From the NCBI GenBank assembly GCA_002440705.1, contig DJVA01000081.1, forward strand, positions 1 to 30,944: a stretch of 30,944 nt of DNA. The letters are read 5' to 3'. Source of the stretch: Flavobacteriaceae bacterium UBA6268 (GTDB lineage Bacteria > Bacteroidota > Bacteroidia > Flavobacteriales > Flavobacteriaceae). Position 1 is the stretch's first letter. Every line of letters begins with the position of its first letter. The notes below the pieces were generated by a model that saw only the letters and a list, made by a program, of their open reading frames with translations, was not told the origin of the DNA and did not search any database. Positions 6,150 through 15,019 of this stretch are shown one piece after another. The translations under genes and the position numbers were made by a program.

Positions 6150-7316
6150 TTAGGTTGCAGGTTTATAGTCCTTGCCGTCGATGATGATCTTGGCTATGAT
6201 TTCCCTTAAAATTTCAGAAGTGCCTCCCCCTATGGGGCCCAAGCGGCTGTCGCGAAACAAACGTGCCATTGGATAATCTTCCATGTAGCCGTAGCCCCCC
6301 AAAAGTTGAAGGCATTCATAGGCTACTTCATCGGCTACTTTGGTGGAAATAAGTTTGGACATACTTGCTTCCTTCACGGGATAATTTCCATCGCCCAAAC
6401 TTCTAGCCACTTGGTAATTAAAGGTCTTACACACTTCCACTTCAGCACTCAACTCTGCTACTTTATGACGAAGCGCTTGAAATTCGGAAATCGATTTTCC
6501 GAAAGCCGTACGATCTTTCATGTACTGGATGGCATATTCGAGTGCCCATTCGCTTCGGCCATGGGCATTAATACCCATCACCAGACGTTCTAACGCAAAA
6601 TGCTGCATGATGTACCCAAAGCCTTTATTTTCCTCCCCCAATAAATTCGCTTCAGGAACTCTTACATTGTCAAAAGCGATTTCGCCGGTATCGCTGGCAC
6701 GCCAGCCCAATTTATCCAACTTGGTGGCAGAAACCCCAGGAGTTTCCCGATCGATTACAAAAATACTGATGCCTTTGTTCCCAAGTTCTGGATTGGTTTT
6801 GGCCGCTACCACCAAATAATCGCTGTAAACCCCATTGGTTATGAAGGTTTTGGAACCATTAATAAGATAATGCCCTCCATCTTTGGTTGCTGTTGTTCGC
6901 ATCCCACCTACATCACTGCCACCGAAGGGTTCGGAAATACACAAACAACCAATCATGTCCCCAGAAATACTGGGCGCCAAATACTTAAGCTTTTGGGCAT
7001 GGTTGCCTTCCTTGTGCAAGTGGGTCATGGCCAAATAGGTATGGGCCCACATGGCGGCTGCAAACCCCCCGCTATTAATGCGTTGCATTTCCTCCAAAAA
7101 AATAACTAGGTAAAAGATGTCCAAATCATGCCCCCCATAGGCTTCAGGGTATGAAATTCCAAAGTAGCCCATGGTTCCCATCTGCTTCCAGACAGCACGG
7201 TCGATGGCAGCTGTTTTTTCCCAAGTTTCAATATGGGGGACCACCTCTTTTTGAAGAAAATCCCTAAAGGTGTTTCTGAAAAATTGGTGCTCTTCGGTAA
7301 AATACGATTGATTCAT
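6150..7316 (-). CDS. Acyl-CoA dehydrogenase
   Basis: FAD-dependent acyl-CoA dehydrogenases introduce the alpha-beta double bond in acyl-CoA during fatty-acid or branched-chain amino-acid breakdown. From the ATG at 7316 (MNQSYFTEEHQFFRNTF) the length is 388 residues, normal for the family; a frame to 7352 adds twelve unlikely residues. Family signatures include GCLCISEPFGGSDVGGMRT (FAD/substrate site), INGSKTFITNG, the RTAFGKSISEFQALRHKVAE segment and LQLLGGYGYMEDYPMARL. The MCAD-type catalytic Glu position reads GPIGGGTSEI, with Gly instead of Glu; the Glu of HFALERLVMG matches the position used by isovaleryl-CoA and long-chain enzymes. Substrate is not decidable here. Confidence 0.93.
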   Translation of the reverse strand: MNQSYFTEEHQFFRNTFRDFLQKEVVPHIETWEKTAAIDRAVWKQMGTMGYFGISYPEAYGGHDLDIFYLVIFLEEMQRINSGGFAAAMWAHTYLAMTHLHKEGNHAQKLKYLAPSISGDMIGCLCISEPFGGSDVGGMRTTATKDGGHYLINGSKTFITNGVYSDYLVVAAKTNPELGNKGISIFVIDRETPGVSATKLDKLGWRASDTGEIAFDNVRVPEANLLGEENKGFGYIMQHFALERLVMGINAHGRSEWALEYAIQYMKDRTAFGKSISEFQALRHKVAELSAEVEVCKTFNYQVARSLGDGNYPVKEASMSKLISTKVADEVAYECLQLLGGYGYMEDYPMARLFRDSRLGPIGGGTSEILREIIAKIIIDGKDYKPAT

Positions 7317-7361
7317 TGATGCGATAAGGTAAGGACTTTTGATGCTATACAAAAATCCGTT

Positions 7362-8237
7362 TCATTCTGCGAACAAATATAACTCAATTAGTGCTAACTT
7401 TTGTGGGCTCATTCCTTCAATTTTTGTTAATTCCCCGAGTTTGGAAATTCCTTCACGAAGTTGCACAAACTCCCAGATATCTTTGGCCAATGAAAAGGAA
7501 ATACCCGGTAAGGTGGCAATATCGGAAGCCGAAACCTTATTGATGTTCATCTTTGTAATTTCCTTTGGGGTTTTCACTGTAAAATCCTTGAGCACATTTT
7601 CAACCGTTTCCGGCTTCAGACCATATACAAAATACAATTGCACCTCATCGGAGAAGCCTCCCAGCTTTTCCCTAAATTCTAAGATCCGTTTACTAAATGC
7701 AGGGCCAATACCATACACCTCTTCCAAGTCTTCCACTGTGGCCAGATTGAGGTCGGTTTTTTCGTTAAAGGATTTTTCTTTCTTAAAAAAGGTTTTGGAT
7801 TTTGGTTTTGGGTGTGAAACCCAATCCGGAAATTTGAAAAGCGGGCTTATGGAATCCAACCAAACTTCGTCCACTCCCGTCACCTTCTTGAAGTCGGCCA
7901 CTGAATTGATCCACTTGCCTTGGTCCCGATAAGCCTTCAACTTGTCAAATTGCATAGGAGACATCCCTAAGGTATACGCCTTGAAATCGGTGATGAAATT
8001 TGGGTTGAAAGGATATACTTTATACTTCCCTTCTTCCTTTTTTAGCACCTTAAGGGAATCCACTAATTGTTGAAGCTTCAACACCTCGGTAGAATTGATA
8101 TCGACAGCTGTATTCTCATTAAAAATTTCACAGTTGTTCAAAAACAACAAAGCAATGATGGCACTACATAAAAGTAAAATCCCAGCTTGTTCACCATGGG
8201 TATAGCGAAACTGGTAAGTCCATTTTTTAAAAAACAT
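7362..8237 (-). CDS. ComEA-like helix-hairpin-helix membrane protein
   Basis: The 291-residue protein has a short basic N-terminus, one membrane segment (about residues 17-35, AGILLLCSAIIALLFL) and then several helix-hairpin-helix motifs of the ComEA/competence type: LGMSPMQFDKLKAYRDQG, the block LNLATVEDLEEVYGIGPAF with SKRILEFREKLGGF, and NINKVSASDIATLPGISFSL. ComEA binds DNA outside the membrane during natural transformation; Bacteroidota carry longer relatives of this kind with unproven roles. The start (MFFKKWTYQF) is the natural family-like start, yet its ATG lies in the 3' arm of the hairpin that terminates the upstream symporter gene. The acyl-CoA dehydrogenase follows 45 bases downstream. 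Confidence 0.82.
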   Translation of the reverse strand: MFFKKWTYQFRYTHGEQAGILLLCSAIIALLFLNNCEIFNENTAVDINSTEVLKLQQLVDSLKVLKKEEGKYKVYPFNPNFITDFKAYTLGMSPMQFDKLKAYRDQGKWINSVADFKKVTGVDEVWLDSISPLFKFPDWVSHPKPKSKTFFKKEKSFNEKTDLNLATVEDLEEVYGIGPAFSKRILEFREKLGGFSDEVQLYFVYGLKPETVENVLKDFTVKTPKEITKMNINKVSASDIATLPGISFSLAKDIWEFVQLREGISKLGELTKIEGMSPQKLALIELYLFAE

Positions 8238-8273
8238 AACTCCTCGTTTTAATTGAACGGGGAGTTATGTTTT
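8231..8273 (-). terminator. Intrinsic terminator after the symporter, overlapping the next start codon
   Basis: AAAACATAACTCC (8231-8243) and GGAGTTATGTTTT (8261-8273) are perfect 13-base inverted repeats with a 17-base loop. On the minus strand the 3' arm runs into TTTTTT, the form of a Rho-independent terminator, 22 bases after the symporter stop. The ATG of the ComEA-like gene (8237-8235) is inside the 3' arm, and the U-tract forms its codons 2-3. Confidence 0.85.
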
Positions 8274-8294
8274 TGTATAATAAAGATATTTCGA

Positions 8295-9995
8295 TTAACC
8301 CTCTATAGCCTCTTTTTTCATCTTGATGGCATCGAGATAGCGCTTCAGTTGTTTCTTTACGACCGGGAATAACAGGTACAGTCCTACCATATTTGGGAAG
8401 ACCATAGCAAAAATCATTGCATCGGAGAAATTCCAGATAGAGCCCATACTGGCTGCTGCACCGATTACCACAAAGGCAAGGAACAAAAATTTATAAGTTA
8501 GGTCTGCGCGTTTCCCCCTTCCAAATAAAAACTTCCAGGACTGCAAGCCATAATAGGACCAAGAAATCATGGTCGAAACTGCAAACAGGAACACGGCAAC
8601 GGTCAAGAAAATTTTGGAATAGGGAATGTATTCATGAAAAGCAATGGAGGTAATACCTGCGCCCTCATACCGCATGCCGTCAATGATTACACCCCCTGTT
8701 CCATCACCACCATATTCAAAAAATCCACCGAAATTAAAAATGATGATCACCAAGGCGGTCATAGTACAAATCACTACGGTATCGATGAAAGGTTCCAACA
8801 AGGCTACCAAACCTTCACTGGCAGAATATTTGGTACGCACTGCAGAGTGGGCAATGGAAGCAGAACCAGCACCAGCCTCATTGGAAAAAGCCGCCCTTTT
8901 GAATCCAACGAGCAACACTCCAATAACACCTCCTACCCCAATCGCTTTTGGATTGAAGGCTTCCTTAACAATTAAAGCAATGGCATCATCGAGGAGGCCC
9001 ACGTTGCTAAGAATAATGTAAAGGCAGCAAAGAATATAGAGTACCGCCATAAAGGGCACTATCTTTTCGGTTACGGAAGCAATTCTTTTGATTCCGCCAA
9101 TGATAATAACACCTACCAAAATAGCGATTACTACCCCTATCCAAAATCCAGCTGCTGTGCTTTCAAGACCCAGCAATTCCTTAACAACGATAGTCGCTTG
9201 GTTGGATTGGGCCGCATTTCCACCCCCAAAAGATCCTCCAATGCAGAAAATGGCAAACAATACGGCTGCTATTTTTCCCAAAGTGGCCAGTCCTTTTTCT
9301 TTAAGACCTTTGGTTAAATAATACATGGGACCTCCATAGACCGTACCATCCTCCCCAACATCGCGGTATTGGACCCCAAGGGTACATTCCACAAACTTGG
9401 TGGACATCCCCAAAAATCCACAAACAACCATCCAAAAGGTGGCCCCGGGCCCACCTAAAGCAATGGCCAAGGCTACCCCGGCGATATTTCCGTTTCCTAC
9501 GGTTCCAGAAACGGCAGTTGCTAGAGCTTGAAAGTGGGAAACCTCCCCATGGGAGCTTTCATCACGGATGGTATCCTTGATATCTCCATCAATGGCCAAC
9601 TCATCGGAAATAGAATCGATATGATCGTCGATGTCCTTTATTTTATTGAAATCCTTTCCATGGGCAATCCCATCCTCTCCATAAAGGAACTTCGCTCCAT
9701 GTTTCTCTACGTCTTCGTATTTTCCTCGCACCGTACTGATGGCCCTCCAGAAATAGCGAACATTTGGGAACCCAAAATACACGGTAAAAAAAGCGGCACT
9801 GAACACCAATAAAATCAAAACGAAGGGAGTCCCAGCAATTTCAAAGAAAATAACCCTGGAGAAAAAATCGGAAATGGGCTGGAAAGCTTGATCGATTTGC
9901 TGGTCTAAACCTATTTCCTGGACTTCTTGTGCCTCTTGGGCAAAGGAAGACAAAGGCAAAAACAAAGAGCAAAGGAAAACAAGGAATTTATTCAT
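8295..9995 (-). CDS. Sodium:alanine/glycine symporter (AGCS family)
   Basis: AGCS carriers import alanine or glycine with Na+ or H+. The 566-residue protein has the signature SGTVGNGNIAGVALAIALGG (residues 163-182), the FWMVVCGFLGMSTKFVECTL segment, and multiple hydrophobic spans ending near residue 545. Two features differ from the common form of about 450 residues: an N-terminal cleavable-looking signal (MNKFLVFLCSLFLPLSSFAQ) and a hydrophilic acidic insertion of about 60 residues (about 90-152) before the signature helix. The gene is single and followed by a strong terminator. Substrate is inferred from family only. Confidence 0.9.
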   Translation of the reverse strand: MNKFLVFLCSLFLPLSSFAQEAQEVQEIGLDQQIDQAFQPISDFFSRVIFFEIAGTPFVLILLVFSAAFFTVYFGFPNVRYFWRAISTVRGKYEDVEKHGAKFLYGEDGIAHGKDFNKIKDIDDHIDSISDELAIDGDIKDTIRDESSHGEVSHFQALATAVSGTVGNGNIAGVALAIALGGPGATFWMVVCGFLGMSTKFVECTLGVQYRDVGEDGTVYGGPMYYLTKGLKEKGLATLGKIAAVLFAIFCIGGSFGGGNAAQSNQATIVVKELLGLESTAAGFWIGVVIAILVGVIIIGGIKRIASVTEKIVPFMAVLYILCCLYIILSNVGLLDDAIALIVKEAFNPKAIGVGGVIGVLLVGFKRAAFSNEAGAGSASIAHSAVRTKYSASEGLVALLEPFIDTVVICTMTALVIIIFNFGGFFEYGGDGTGGVIIDGMRYEGAGITSIAFHEYIPYSKIFLTVAVFLFAVSTMISWSYYGLQSWKFLFGRGKRADLTYKFLFLAFVVIGAAASMGSIWNFSDAMIFAMVFPNMVGLYLLFPVVKKQLKRYLDAIKMKKEAIEG

Positions 9996-10092
9996 AGTTG
10001 GTTTTTTAGTTAAATTTCTAGTTAAGGTTCAGCAAGATGCTAAAAAAAATAGCTTTTTCAAATTTTTGGCTACTGAATTATTCCCACAATTC

Positions 10093-11103
10093 TTAAACGT
10101 GATACATTTGTTTTAGCCGCTCAATTTGGTTGGGGCGCCCAATGAGTATGAGTTTTGATCCTTTCTTGATGACCGTAGAAGGTTCAGGATTTACAATGTA
10201 CTCTCCGGCTGGCGATCGGTACCCAATGATTGAACAGCCCGATTTGTTGCGCAAATCCAAATCTTTGATGGCTTGTTCGTCTCCATTGGGGCAAACTTTT
10301 TCAAAAGGAATTTGTTCCACGTTGATGCTATCGTTTTCGCCCGAAACCGATAGGTTGTCCAAAAATTCCACCAAATCGGGAACTACCACCAATGAAGCCA
10401 TATGGTCGCCACCAATCTTATCGGGCATAATCACATTATCAGCACCGGCCAGCTTCAGTTTTTTGTAGCTAGTCTCTTCGGTGGCCCTGCTGATGATTTT
10501 CAAGTTCTTGTTGATTTGCCTAGCAGAAAGCACCACGAAAAGATTGTCGGCATCGCTCGGCAAAGCAGCTATGAGTGTGGAAGCCCTTTCGATCCCCGCC
10601 TTAATCAAGGTTTCATCTTCGTTGGCATTCCCCTTAACAAACAAATGGGTTTCATCGTAAAAGCGTTCCACGATTTCTTCACGCATTTCAATCACTACAT
10701 AATCCCTTTTGTACGCTTCCAATTTTTGGACGGCCTGTTTTCCATTGCGCCCAAAACCGCAAACAATGACATGGTTCTGGAGTTTGTCTATTTTTTCCTG
10801 CACTTTCTTATGTCTTAGGTTACCAATATTGCTTTTGCTAAGGATGTATTCTGAAATGACCTTAATGGCGTACCCCACAATAAAGATACTGGAAAGTATC
10901 AAAAAGGAGGTGAAAATTTTTTCAGAAGGCGACATGGGGTGCAATTCCCCAAATCCCACTGTAGTGATTGTAATGACCGTCATGTACAAGGCATCAATAA
11001 AAGTATAGCCGTACACCAAAGTGAACACCATGATCCCAGCCAGAAAAACTAGAAAAAGCAGTAGTATTGCTCCTAGAATTTTAGATTGATAGACCTTTCT
11101 CAT
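10093..11103 (-). CDS. Potassium channel with TrkA-N/TrkA-C (RCK) domains
   Basis: A two-transmembrane K+ channel gated by cytosolic RCK domains. TM1 is about residues 9-31, the pore helix and selectivity filter read ITTVGFGE (filter T48 V49 G50 F51 G52), and TM2 is about 64-88. RCK_N follows with a Rossmann motif HVIVCGFGRNG (111-121; GFGRNG) and conserved acidic ends of strand 2 (VVIEM); RCK_C occupies about 250-336 (SIIGYRSPAGEYIVNP, SKLILIGRP). Length 336 is typical of MthK-like channels. Its ATG overlaps the stop of the PspC-like gene by four bases (ATGA at 11103-11100), so the two are translationally coupled. Ligand (Ca2+, nucleotide) unknown. Confidence 0.93.
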   Translation of the reverse strand: MRKVYQSKILGAILLLFLVFLAGIMVFTLVYGYTFIDALYMTVITITTVGFGELHPMSPSEKIFTSFLILSSIFIVGYAIKVISEYILSKSNIGNLRHKKVQEKIDKLQNHVIVCGFGRNGKQAVQKLEAYKRDYVVIEMREEIVERFYDETHLFVKGNANEDETLIKAGIERASTLIAALPSDADNLFVVLSARQINKNLKIISRATEETSYKKLKLAGADNVIMPDKIGGDHMASLVVVPDLVEFLDNLSVSGENDSINVEQIPFEKVCPNGDEQAIKDLDLRNKSGCSIIGYRSPAGEYIVNPEPSTVIKKGSKLILIGRPNQIERLKQMYHV

Positions 11104-11336
11104 AAATCGAATACCGAAGTCCTTTTAGTGTAGACCAAATCCTTTACTTTTAGCCAAAATGCCAAAATAAGGTACAAGGCAAACCCTGCTCCAAAAGTGG
11201 CAAAAGTAACATAGATAAAGGACAGTCTTACGGTCCTAGCACGCATGCCCAAGCGGTCAGCCAAACGGGAACACACGTAAAAGCCGTTTTTTTCAAAGTA
11301 GTGACGTAGGTTACGGATGAATTGCATGTACTGCAA
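11100..11336 (-). CDS. PspC-domain membrane protein
   Basis: A 78-residue protein with the PspC pattern: an N-terminal amphipathic stretch (FIRNLRHYFEKNGFYVCSRLADRLGMRARTVR contains the characteristic V-C-S-R-L-A-D-R-L-G segment) followed by one membrane span (about 40-62, FIYVTFATFGAGFALYLILA). PspC-like proteins sit in the inner membrane and in some bacteria regulate phage-shock or envelope-stress responses; no other psp gene is present. It overlaps the K+ channel start by four bases and lies 21 bases after the DUF2851 gene, suggesting one operon. Confidence 0.82.
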   Translation of the reverse strand: MQYMQFIRNLRHYFEKNGFYVCSRLADRLGMRARTVRLSFIYVTFATFGAGFALYLILAFWLKVKDLVYTKRTSVFDL

Positions 11337-11357
11337 ATTACTATTTTTTCCTGAATC

Positions 11358-12632
11358 TTAGGATTGCTTCAATACAAAATTCCCGACGACGCAATTCAAG
11401 CAATTTAAATGCTCACAATGTTCATTCTTCAGTTGTAACAATGCTTGGCTGTGCCATGCCGTGGACTCAAAAGTCCTTAATTCCTGAAACCGTGCCATCA
11501 GCGAATTCTTTTCGGCCTTAATGCTTAAGGCCAACGTTGCCAATGCCTCCGAAACGTCTTTGCCTTGGTGCTTGGCATAGGCAAATTTTATGGGAATAAC
11601 CGCATTAATGAGCAGTAAATCAATGAACCCCTTGGTTAAGCCTTTCCGACGTTTGGACGATTCGATTTCAAAATTGTAGCGGTCGTCCCAAAAATCGCTG
11701 GCAGCCACATCGAACAGTGTGTAAAATTCCTCTTTGGTTTTAGCGGCAATGATTTCGGAAAAAAGATGCGGCCTGCTCGTCCAGAGCATTGCCAGTTGTG
11801 AAAGTCGCAAGGTTGGAAAATTGGGCGGACGCAATCGGAAAAACTTTGGCGACGTTACCATTTCATTGGAAATGCCCCATTTAATCTTGGAATACCGATA
11901 CTTATCCTGAAGTTCTTTATAATAACCAATAGGAAGTGACCGTTCCAAAAACCCCGCCTGTCCAAAAAGCAAGGCTTCAAATTCTAGAAGCTCTTGCCCA
12001 CCTTTTTTTAAAACTGAAAAAGGAACCGATTTTGCAATACTGTGGAATGCTTCGCCATTGACTTTCAATCCAAAGCCTTTGGCCAAAATCTTAAAAAGTA
12101 GCGCCTCCCAGTTGTTTTGTGTTTCTTGAAGCTCTTGTAATATCCATCGGTATTTTGTTTCAAGCCTTTCCACATACATTCTTCCGAGCCAATGATCCAG
12201 AACAAAAGGATCGACCTCTGGAAATTGATTTTCACAAGGAATAAATCGTTTTTTTTCCAAGAACAATACGTTGTAATTTTTGAGAAGCTGTTGGGGGATT
12301 CGCTCCTTTAACTGAAGGGTAGGGATTATGGTTTCATCTTTTCGAAATACTTCAGCATCATGCTCCAAGACCACGTGCAGGATTACATTGTCGTAGTTTG
12401 GGTCGTTTTGGTGTCGATGCTGATACCAATCGGAAGACTTTACATGAATCTCCACATTCCCTGCCCATAATTGTCCATCTAAGGAGACCTGTGCCAAAAG
12501 GAAGTCTGGACCTGAATTACGGTTATGCTCCCCTACTTTCAGGATTTCAATTGATTCACCGGCCGTGGTTACAAGATGTTTCTTTGAAAATTTCTGAAAC
12601 TGCCACAAGTAATGAAGAAATGCTTCCTTCAT
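11358..12632 (-). CDS. DUF2851 family protein
   Basis: A 424-residue protein from the ATG at 12632 (MKEAFLHYLWQFQKF), a start typical of DUF2851 proteins of Bacteroidota; an ATG two codons upstream is possible. The N-terminal block contains HNRNSGPDFLLAQVSLDG, WAGNVEIHVKSSDWYQH and NVILHVVLEHD. The spacing of D, E and K in that block is reminiscent of nuclease folds of the PD-(D/E)XK type; this is inference only. The C-terminus has a small cysteine/histidine cluster (HCEHLNCLNC) that could bind metal. No signal peptide; probably cytosolic. It heads a probable operon with the PspC-like and channel genes. Function unknown. Confidence 0.85.
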   Translation of the reverse strand: MKEAFLHYLWQFQKFSKKHLVTTAGESIEILKVGEHNRNSGPDFLLAQVSLDGQLWAGNVEIHVKSSDWYQHRHQNDPNYDNVILHVVLEHDAEVFRKDETIIPTLQLKERIPQQLLKNYNVLFLEKKRFIPCENQFPEVDPFVLDHWLGRMYVERLETKYRWILQELQETQNNWEALLFKILAKGFGLKVNGEAFHSIAKSVPFSVLKKGGQELLEFEALLFGQAGFLERSLPIGYYKELQDKYRYSKIKWGISNEMVTSPKFFRLRPPNFPTLRLSQLAMLWTSRPHLFSEIIAAKTKEEFYTLFDVAASDFWDDRYNFEIESSKRRKGLTKGFIDLLLINAVIPIKFAYAKHQGKDVSEALATLALSIKAEKNSLMARFQELRTFESTAWHSQALLQLKNEHCEHLNCLNCVVGNFVLKQS

Positions 12633-12734
12633 GTACAAAAAATTTAGGCAGGGAGTTAGGGTGCGGTTGGTAAAAATAAAAAATCCCTTTCATTTTGAAA
12701 AAGATTTTTTGTGGTAAATCAGTTTTTTGATAGC

Positions 12735-13712
12735 TTATTTATAGCCCATTTTACGCATCCATTCGTCGTTGAACATTTTGCCAACATAACGACTTCCATG
12801 ATCGTGGAACAAAACCACCACAACGTCATCGGGTTTGAAATGCACTGCCAACTGCAGTACTCCTTTGATGGCGGCTCCAGCTGAATTGCCCAAAAACATT
12901 CCTTCTTCCTTGGCCAAGCGTTGGGTATAGACCGCCGCATCCTTGTCGGTTACTTTGGTAAACCCATCAATGATCGAAAAATCCACATTGGCCGGAAGGA
13001 TGTCCTCCCCAATTCCTTCCGTAACGTACGGGTAAATTTCATTTTCATCAAAAATGCCGGTTTCGTGGTATTTCTTGAATACACTACCATAGGTGTCGAC
13101 ACCCCAAACTTTTACATTGGGATTTTGTTCTTTAAGGTACCTCCCCACACCACTTATGGTTCCACCAGTTCCCACGCCCACTACAAAATGGGTGACTTTC
13201 CCTTCGGTTTGTTTCCAAATTTCTGGTCCGGTACTTTCATAATGCGCTTTGGTATTGCTAGGGTTATCGTATTGATTTACATACCAACCACCAGGGGTTT
13301 CATCGGCAATTCTCCGTGCGGTTGAATAATACGATTGTGGGTCGTCTGGCGTTACGTTGGTGGGACAAACAATGACCTCGCTTCCAACTGCCTTCAGGAT
13401 ATCTACCTTTTCCTTGCTTTGCTTATCGGTAGTTACACAAATCATTTTATAGCCTTTCACAATTGCGGCTAGGGCCAATCCCATACCGGTGTTACCACTA
13501 GTACCTTCCACGATGGTCCCCCCAGGTTGCAGCCGCCCATCGGCTTCGGCATCTTCAATCATTTTTAGGGCCATCCGGTCTTTAACTGAATTGCCGGGAT
13601 TGAAGGTTTCGTATTTGGCCAACACCAAACAGGGCAACTCTTGGGTAAGTTTATTGATTTTTACCAATGGCGTATTTCCAATGGTCTCTAAAATGTTTTT
13701 TGCGTATTCCAT
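12735..13712 (-). CDS. PLP-dependent cysteine synthase / cystathionine beta-synthase-like enzyme
   Basis: A fold-type II PLP enzyme of 325 residues acting on sulfur amino acids. K44 in NSVKDR is the PLP Schiff-base lysine, GTSGNTG (70-76) binds substrate, and GTGGT (181-185) cradles the PLP phosphate. The segment YVNQYDNPSNTKAHYEST is closer to cystathionine beta-synthase than to CysK/CysM, but the heme-binding and C-terminal CBS regulatory domains of long CBS are absent. So it could make cystathionine from serine and homocysteine, or cysteine from O-acetylserine. It has its own candidate promoter at 13732-13763. A weak AT-rich inverted repeat follows downstream. Confidence 0.88.
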   Translation of the reverse strand: MEYAKNILETIGNTPLVKINKLTQELPCLVLAKYETFNPGNSVKDRMALKMIEDAEADGRLQPGGTIVEGTSGNTGMGLALAAIVKGYKMICVTTDKQSKEKVDILKAVGSEVIVCPTNVTPDDPQSYYSTARRIADETPGGWYVNQYDNPSNTKAHYESTGPEIWKQTEGKVTHFVVGVGTGGTISGVGRYLKEQNPNVKVWGVDTYGSVFKKYHETGIFDENEIYPYVTEGIGEDILPANVDFSIIDGFTKVTDKDAAVYTQRLAKEEGMFLGNSAGAAIKGVLQLAVHFKPDDVVVVLFHDHGSRYVGKMFNDEWMRKMGYK

Positions 13713-13731
13713 CTTTGCGTTTCAAGCGGGG

Positions 13732-13763
13732 CAAAAGTACAAATCCCTTCAGAATTTTGGCAA
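13732..13763 (-). promoter_or_regulatory. Candidate full promoter of the CBS-like gene
   Basis: Minus-strand TTG (13763-13761), a 21-base spacer, then TACTTTTG (13739-13732) fits the Bacteroidota consensus TTG-N17-23-TAnnTTTG at both elements. The inferred start near 13725 leaves a leader of about 13 bases. This is the only match in the window where I find both elements at correct spacing. Confidence 0.55.
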
Positions 13764-13775
13764 TTGGAGTTCATT

Positions 13776-15011
13776 TTATTCAAAACGGATGGCCTTAACC
13801 GGTGAAATTTTGGAAACCAGATACGACGGAATCATAAGCATTAAGAGACAGAGAATGAGTGTTCCTATATTCAAAAGCAGGATGTACCCAAAATCGAGAT
13901 ATATGGGCGCTTCCGTAACGTAATAGGTCTCTGGATTGAGGGTGATGTATTTGCCATACTTCTGAAGTAACAATAAAGCCAATCCTACTAGGTTTCCAAA
14001 AAACAACCCAACACAAATGATATAGCCCGCATTGTAGAGAAAAATCTTTCGGATGCTCCAATCGGAAGTCCCCAAGGCTTTCAAAATGCCTATCATCTGC
14101 GTGCGTTCCAAAATTAGTACCAACAAGGCTGTAATCATATTAATCCCTGCTATGAGGATCATGATGCCAATAATCAAAACGATGTTGAAATCGAACAAAT
14201 CCAACCATTCAAAAATGGAATAATATTGGTCCCTAATGGTAATAACATCCAAAGTTGGGTCGGTGGCATCGTACACTTGGTACCCTATTTCACGAATTCT
14301 ATCAAAATCGGAAACGAACAACTCAAACGCTCCAATTTGATCGTCATTCCATCGGTTTAGGCGTTGGATGTGACGGATGTCGGCCAACACATATTGCTCA
14401 TCAAATTGCTGAAACCCACTGTCGTAAATTCCCACGATAGTAAAGCCTCGGCTGCGCACTTTCCGTTCAGATTCCTCATCCAGAAAAAAAGCATTGATGC
14501 GGTCTCCCAAGGCCAATTGTAGCCTACTGGCCAAATATGAAGAAATCAAGACCTCATCATTAAGGTCCCCCTCGTAATTGGGCAAATTGCCCTCTGTAAG
14601 GTACTCTTTAAAATAAGTCCAATTGTAATCGGGCCCAACGCCTTTTACCACAATACCTTCAAAGTCGGTTTCCGTGCGCAAAATTCCACCTTTCGAAGCA
14701 GTTATTTGGATGTGGTCGATGCCCTCAACTTGTGTGAAGTTGGGATAAAAATCTTGCTTTTTGGAAATGGGGATTTGGGAGTCGTTGCTGTTATTGTTAT
14801 CGAATTTTGAAATAATGATGTCCCCATTGAAGGCCGATACCTTTTCACGGATCTTTTTTTGCAGCCCCACCCCCGTAGCTATGGAAACCATCATAATGAC
14901 CATCCCCAAAGCAATAGCCACAATGGCTATTTTTATAATTGGGGCCGAAACACTACTTTTATAGTCTTTCGAAGCAATGATGCGCCGAGCCGTAAAAAAT
15001 TCAAAGTTCAC
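13776..15011 (-). CDS. ABC transporter permease of the LolC/LolE (FtsX-like) family
   Basis: A 411-residue permease. TM1 is about residues 25-47 (IIKIAIVAIALGMVIMMVSI), a large periplasmic domain of the MacB_PCD type covers about 48-270, and three further spans near 275-300, 325-350 and 375-400 form the FtsX-like core, ending with SPVKAIRFE. LolCE with ATPase LolD releases lipoproteins from the inner membrane; homologues in this phylum are annotated as lipoprotein-releasing permeases, but no LolD or second permease gene is adjacent. Translation starts at GTG (15011), only eight bases from the divergent NamZ-like ATG. A -7-like element lies inside that neighbour at 15037-15044. Confidence 0.88.
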   Translation of the reverse strand: MNFEFFTARRIIASKDYKSSVSAPIIKIAIVAIALGMVIMMVSIATGVGLQKKIREKVSAFNGDIIISKFDNNNSNDSQIPISKKQDFYPNFTQVEGIDHIQITASKGGILRTETDFEGIVVKGVGPDYNWTYFKEYLTEGNLPNYEGDLNDEVLISSYLASRLQLALGDRINAFFLDEESERKVRSRGFTIVGIYDSGFQQFDEQYVLADIRHIQRLNRWNDDQIGAFELFVSDFDRIREIGYQVYDATDPTLDVITIRDQYYSIFEWLDLFDFNIVLIIGIMILIAGINMITALLVLILERTQMIGILKALGTSDWSIRKIFLYNAGYIICVGLFFGNLVGLALLLLQKYGKYITLNPETYYVTEAPIYLDFGYILLLNIGTLILCLLMLMIPSYLVSKISPVKAIRFE

Positions 15012-15019
15012 CTATTCGT

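Noticed and set aside
10040..10062. GCTA/TAGC hairpin upstream of the symporter
   Set aside because: Only a four-base stem in an A run; not distinguishable from chance.
12678..12710. AT-rich inverted repeat after the CBS-like gene as a terminator
   Set aside because: The stem is AAAAAATC/GATTTTTT with poorly paired interior and almost no G-C pairs; too weak to call.
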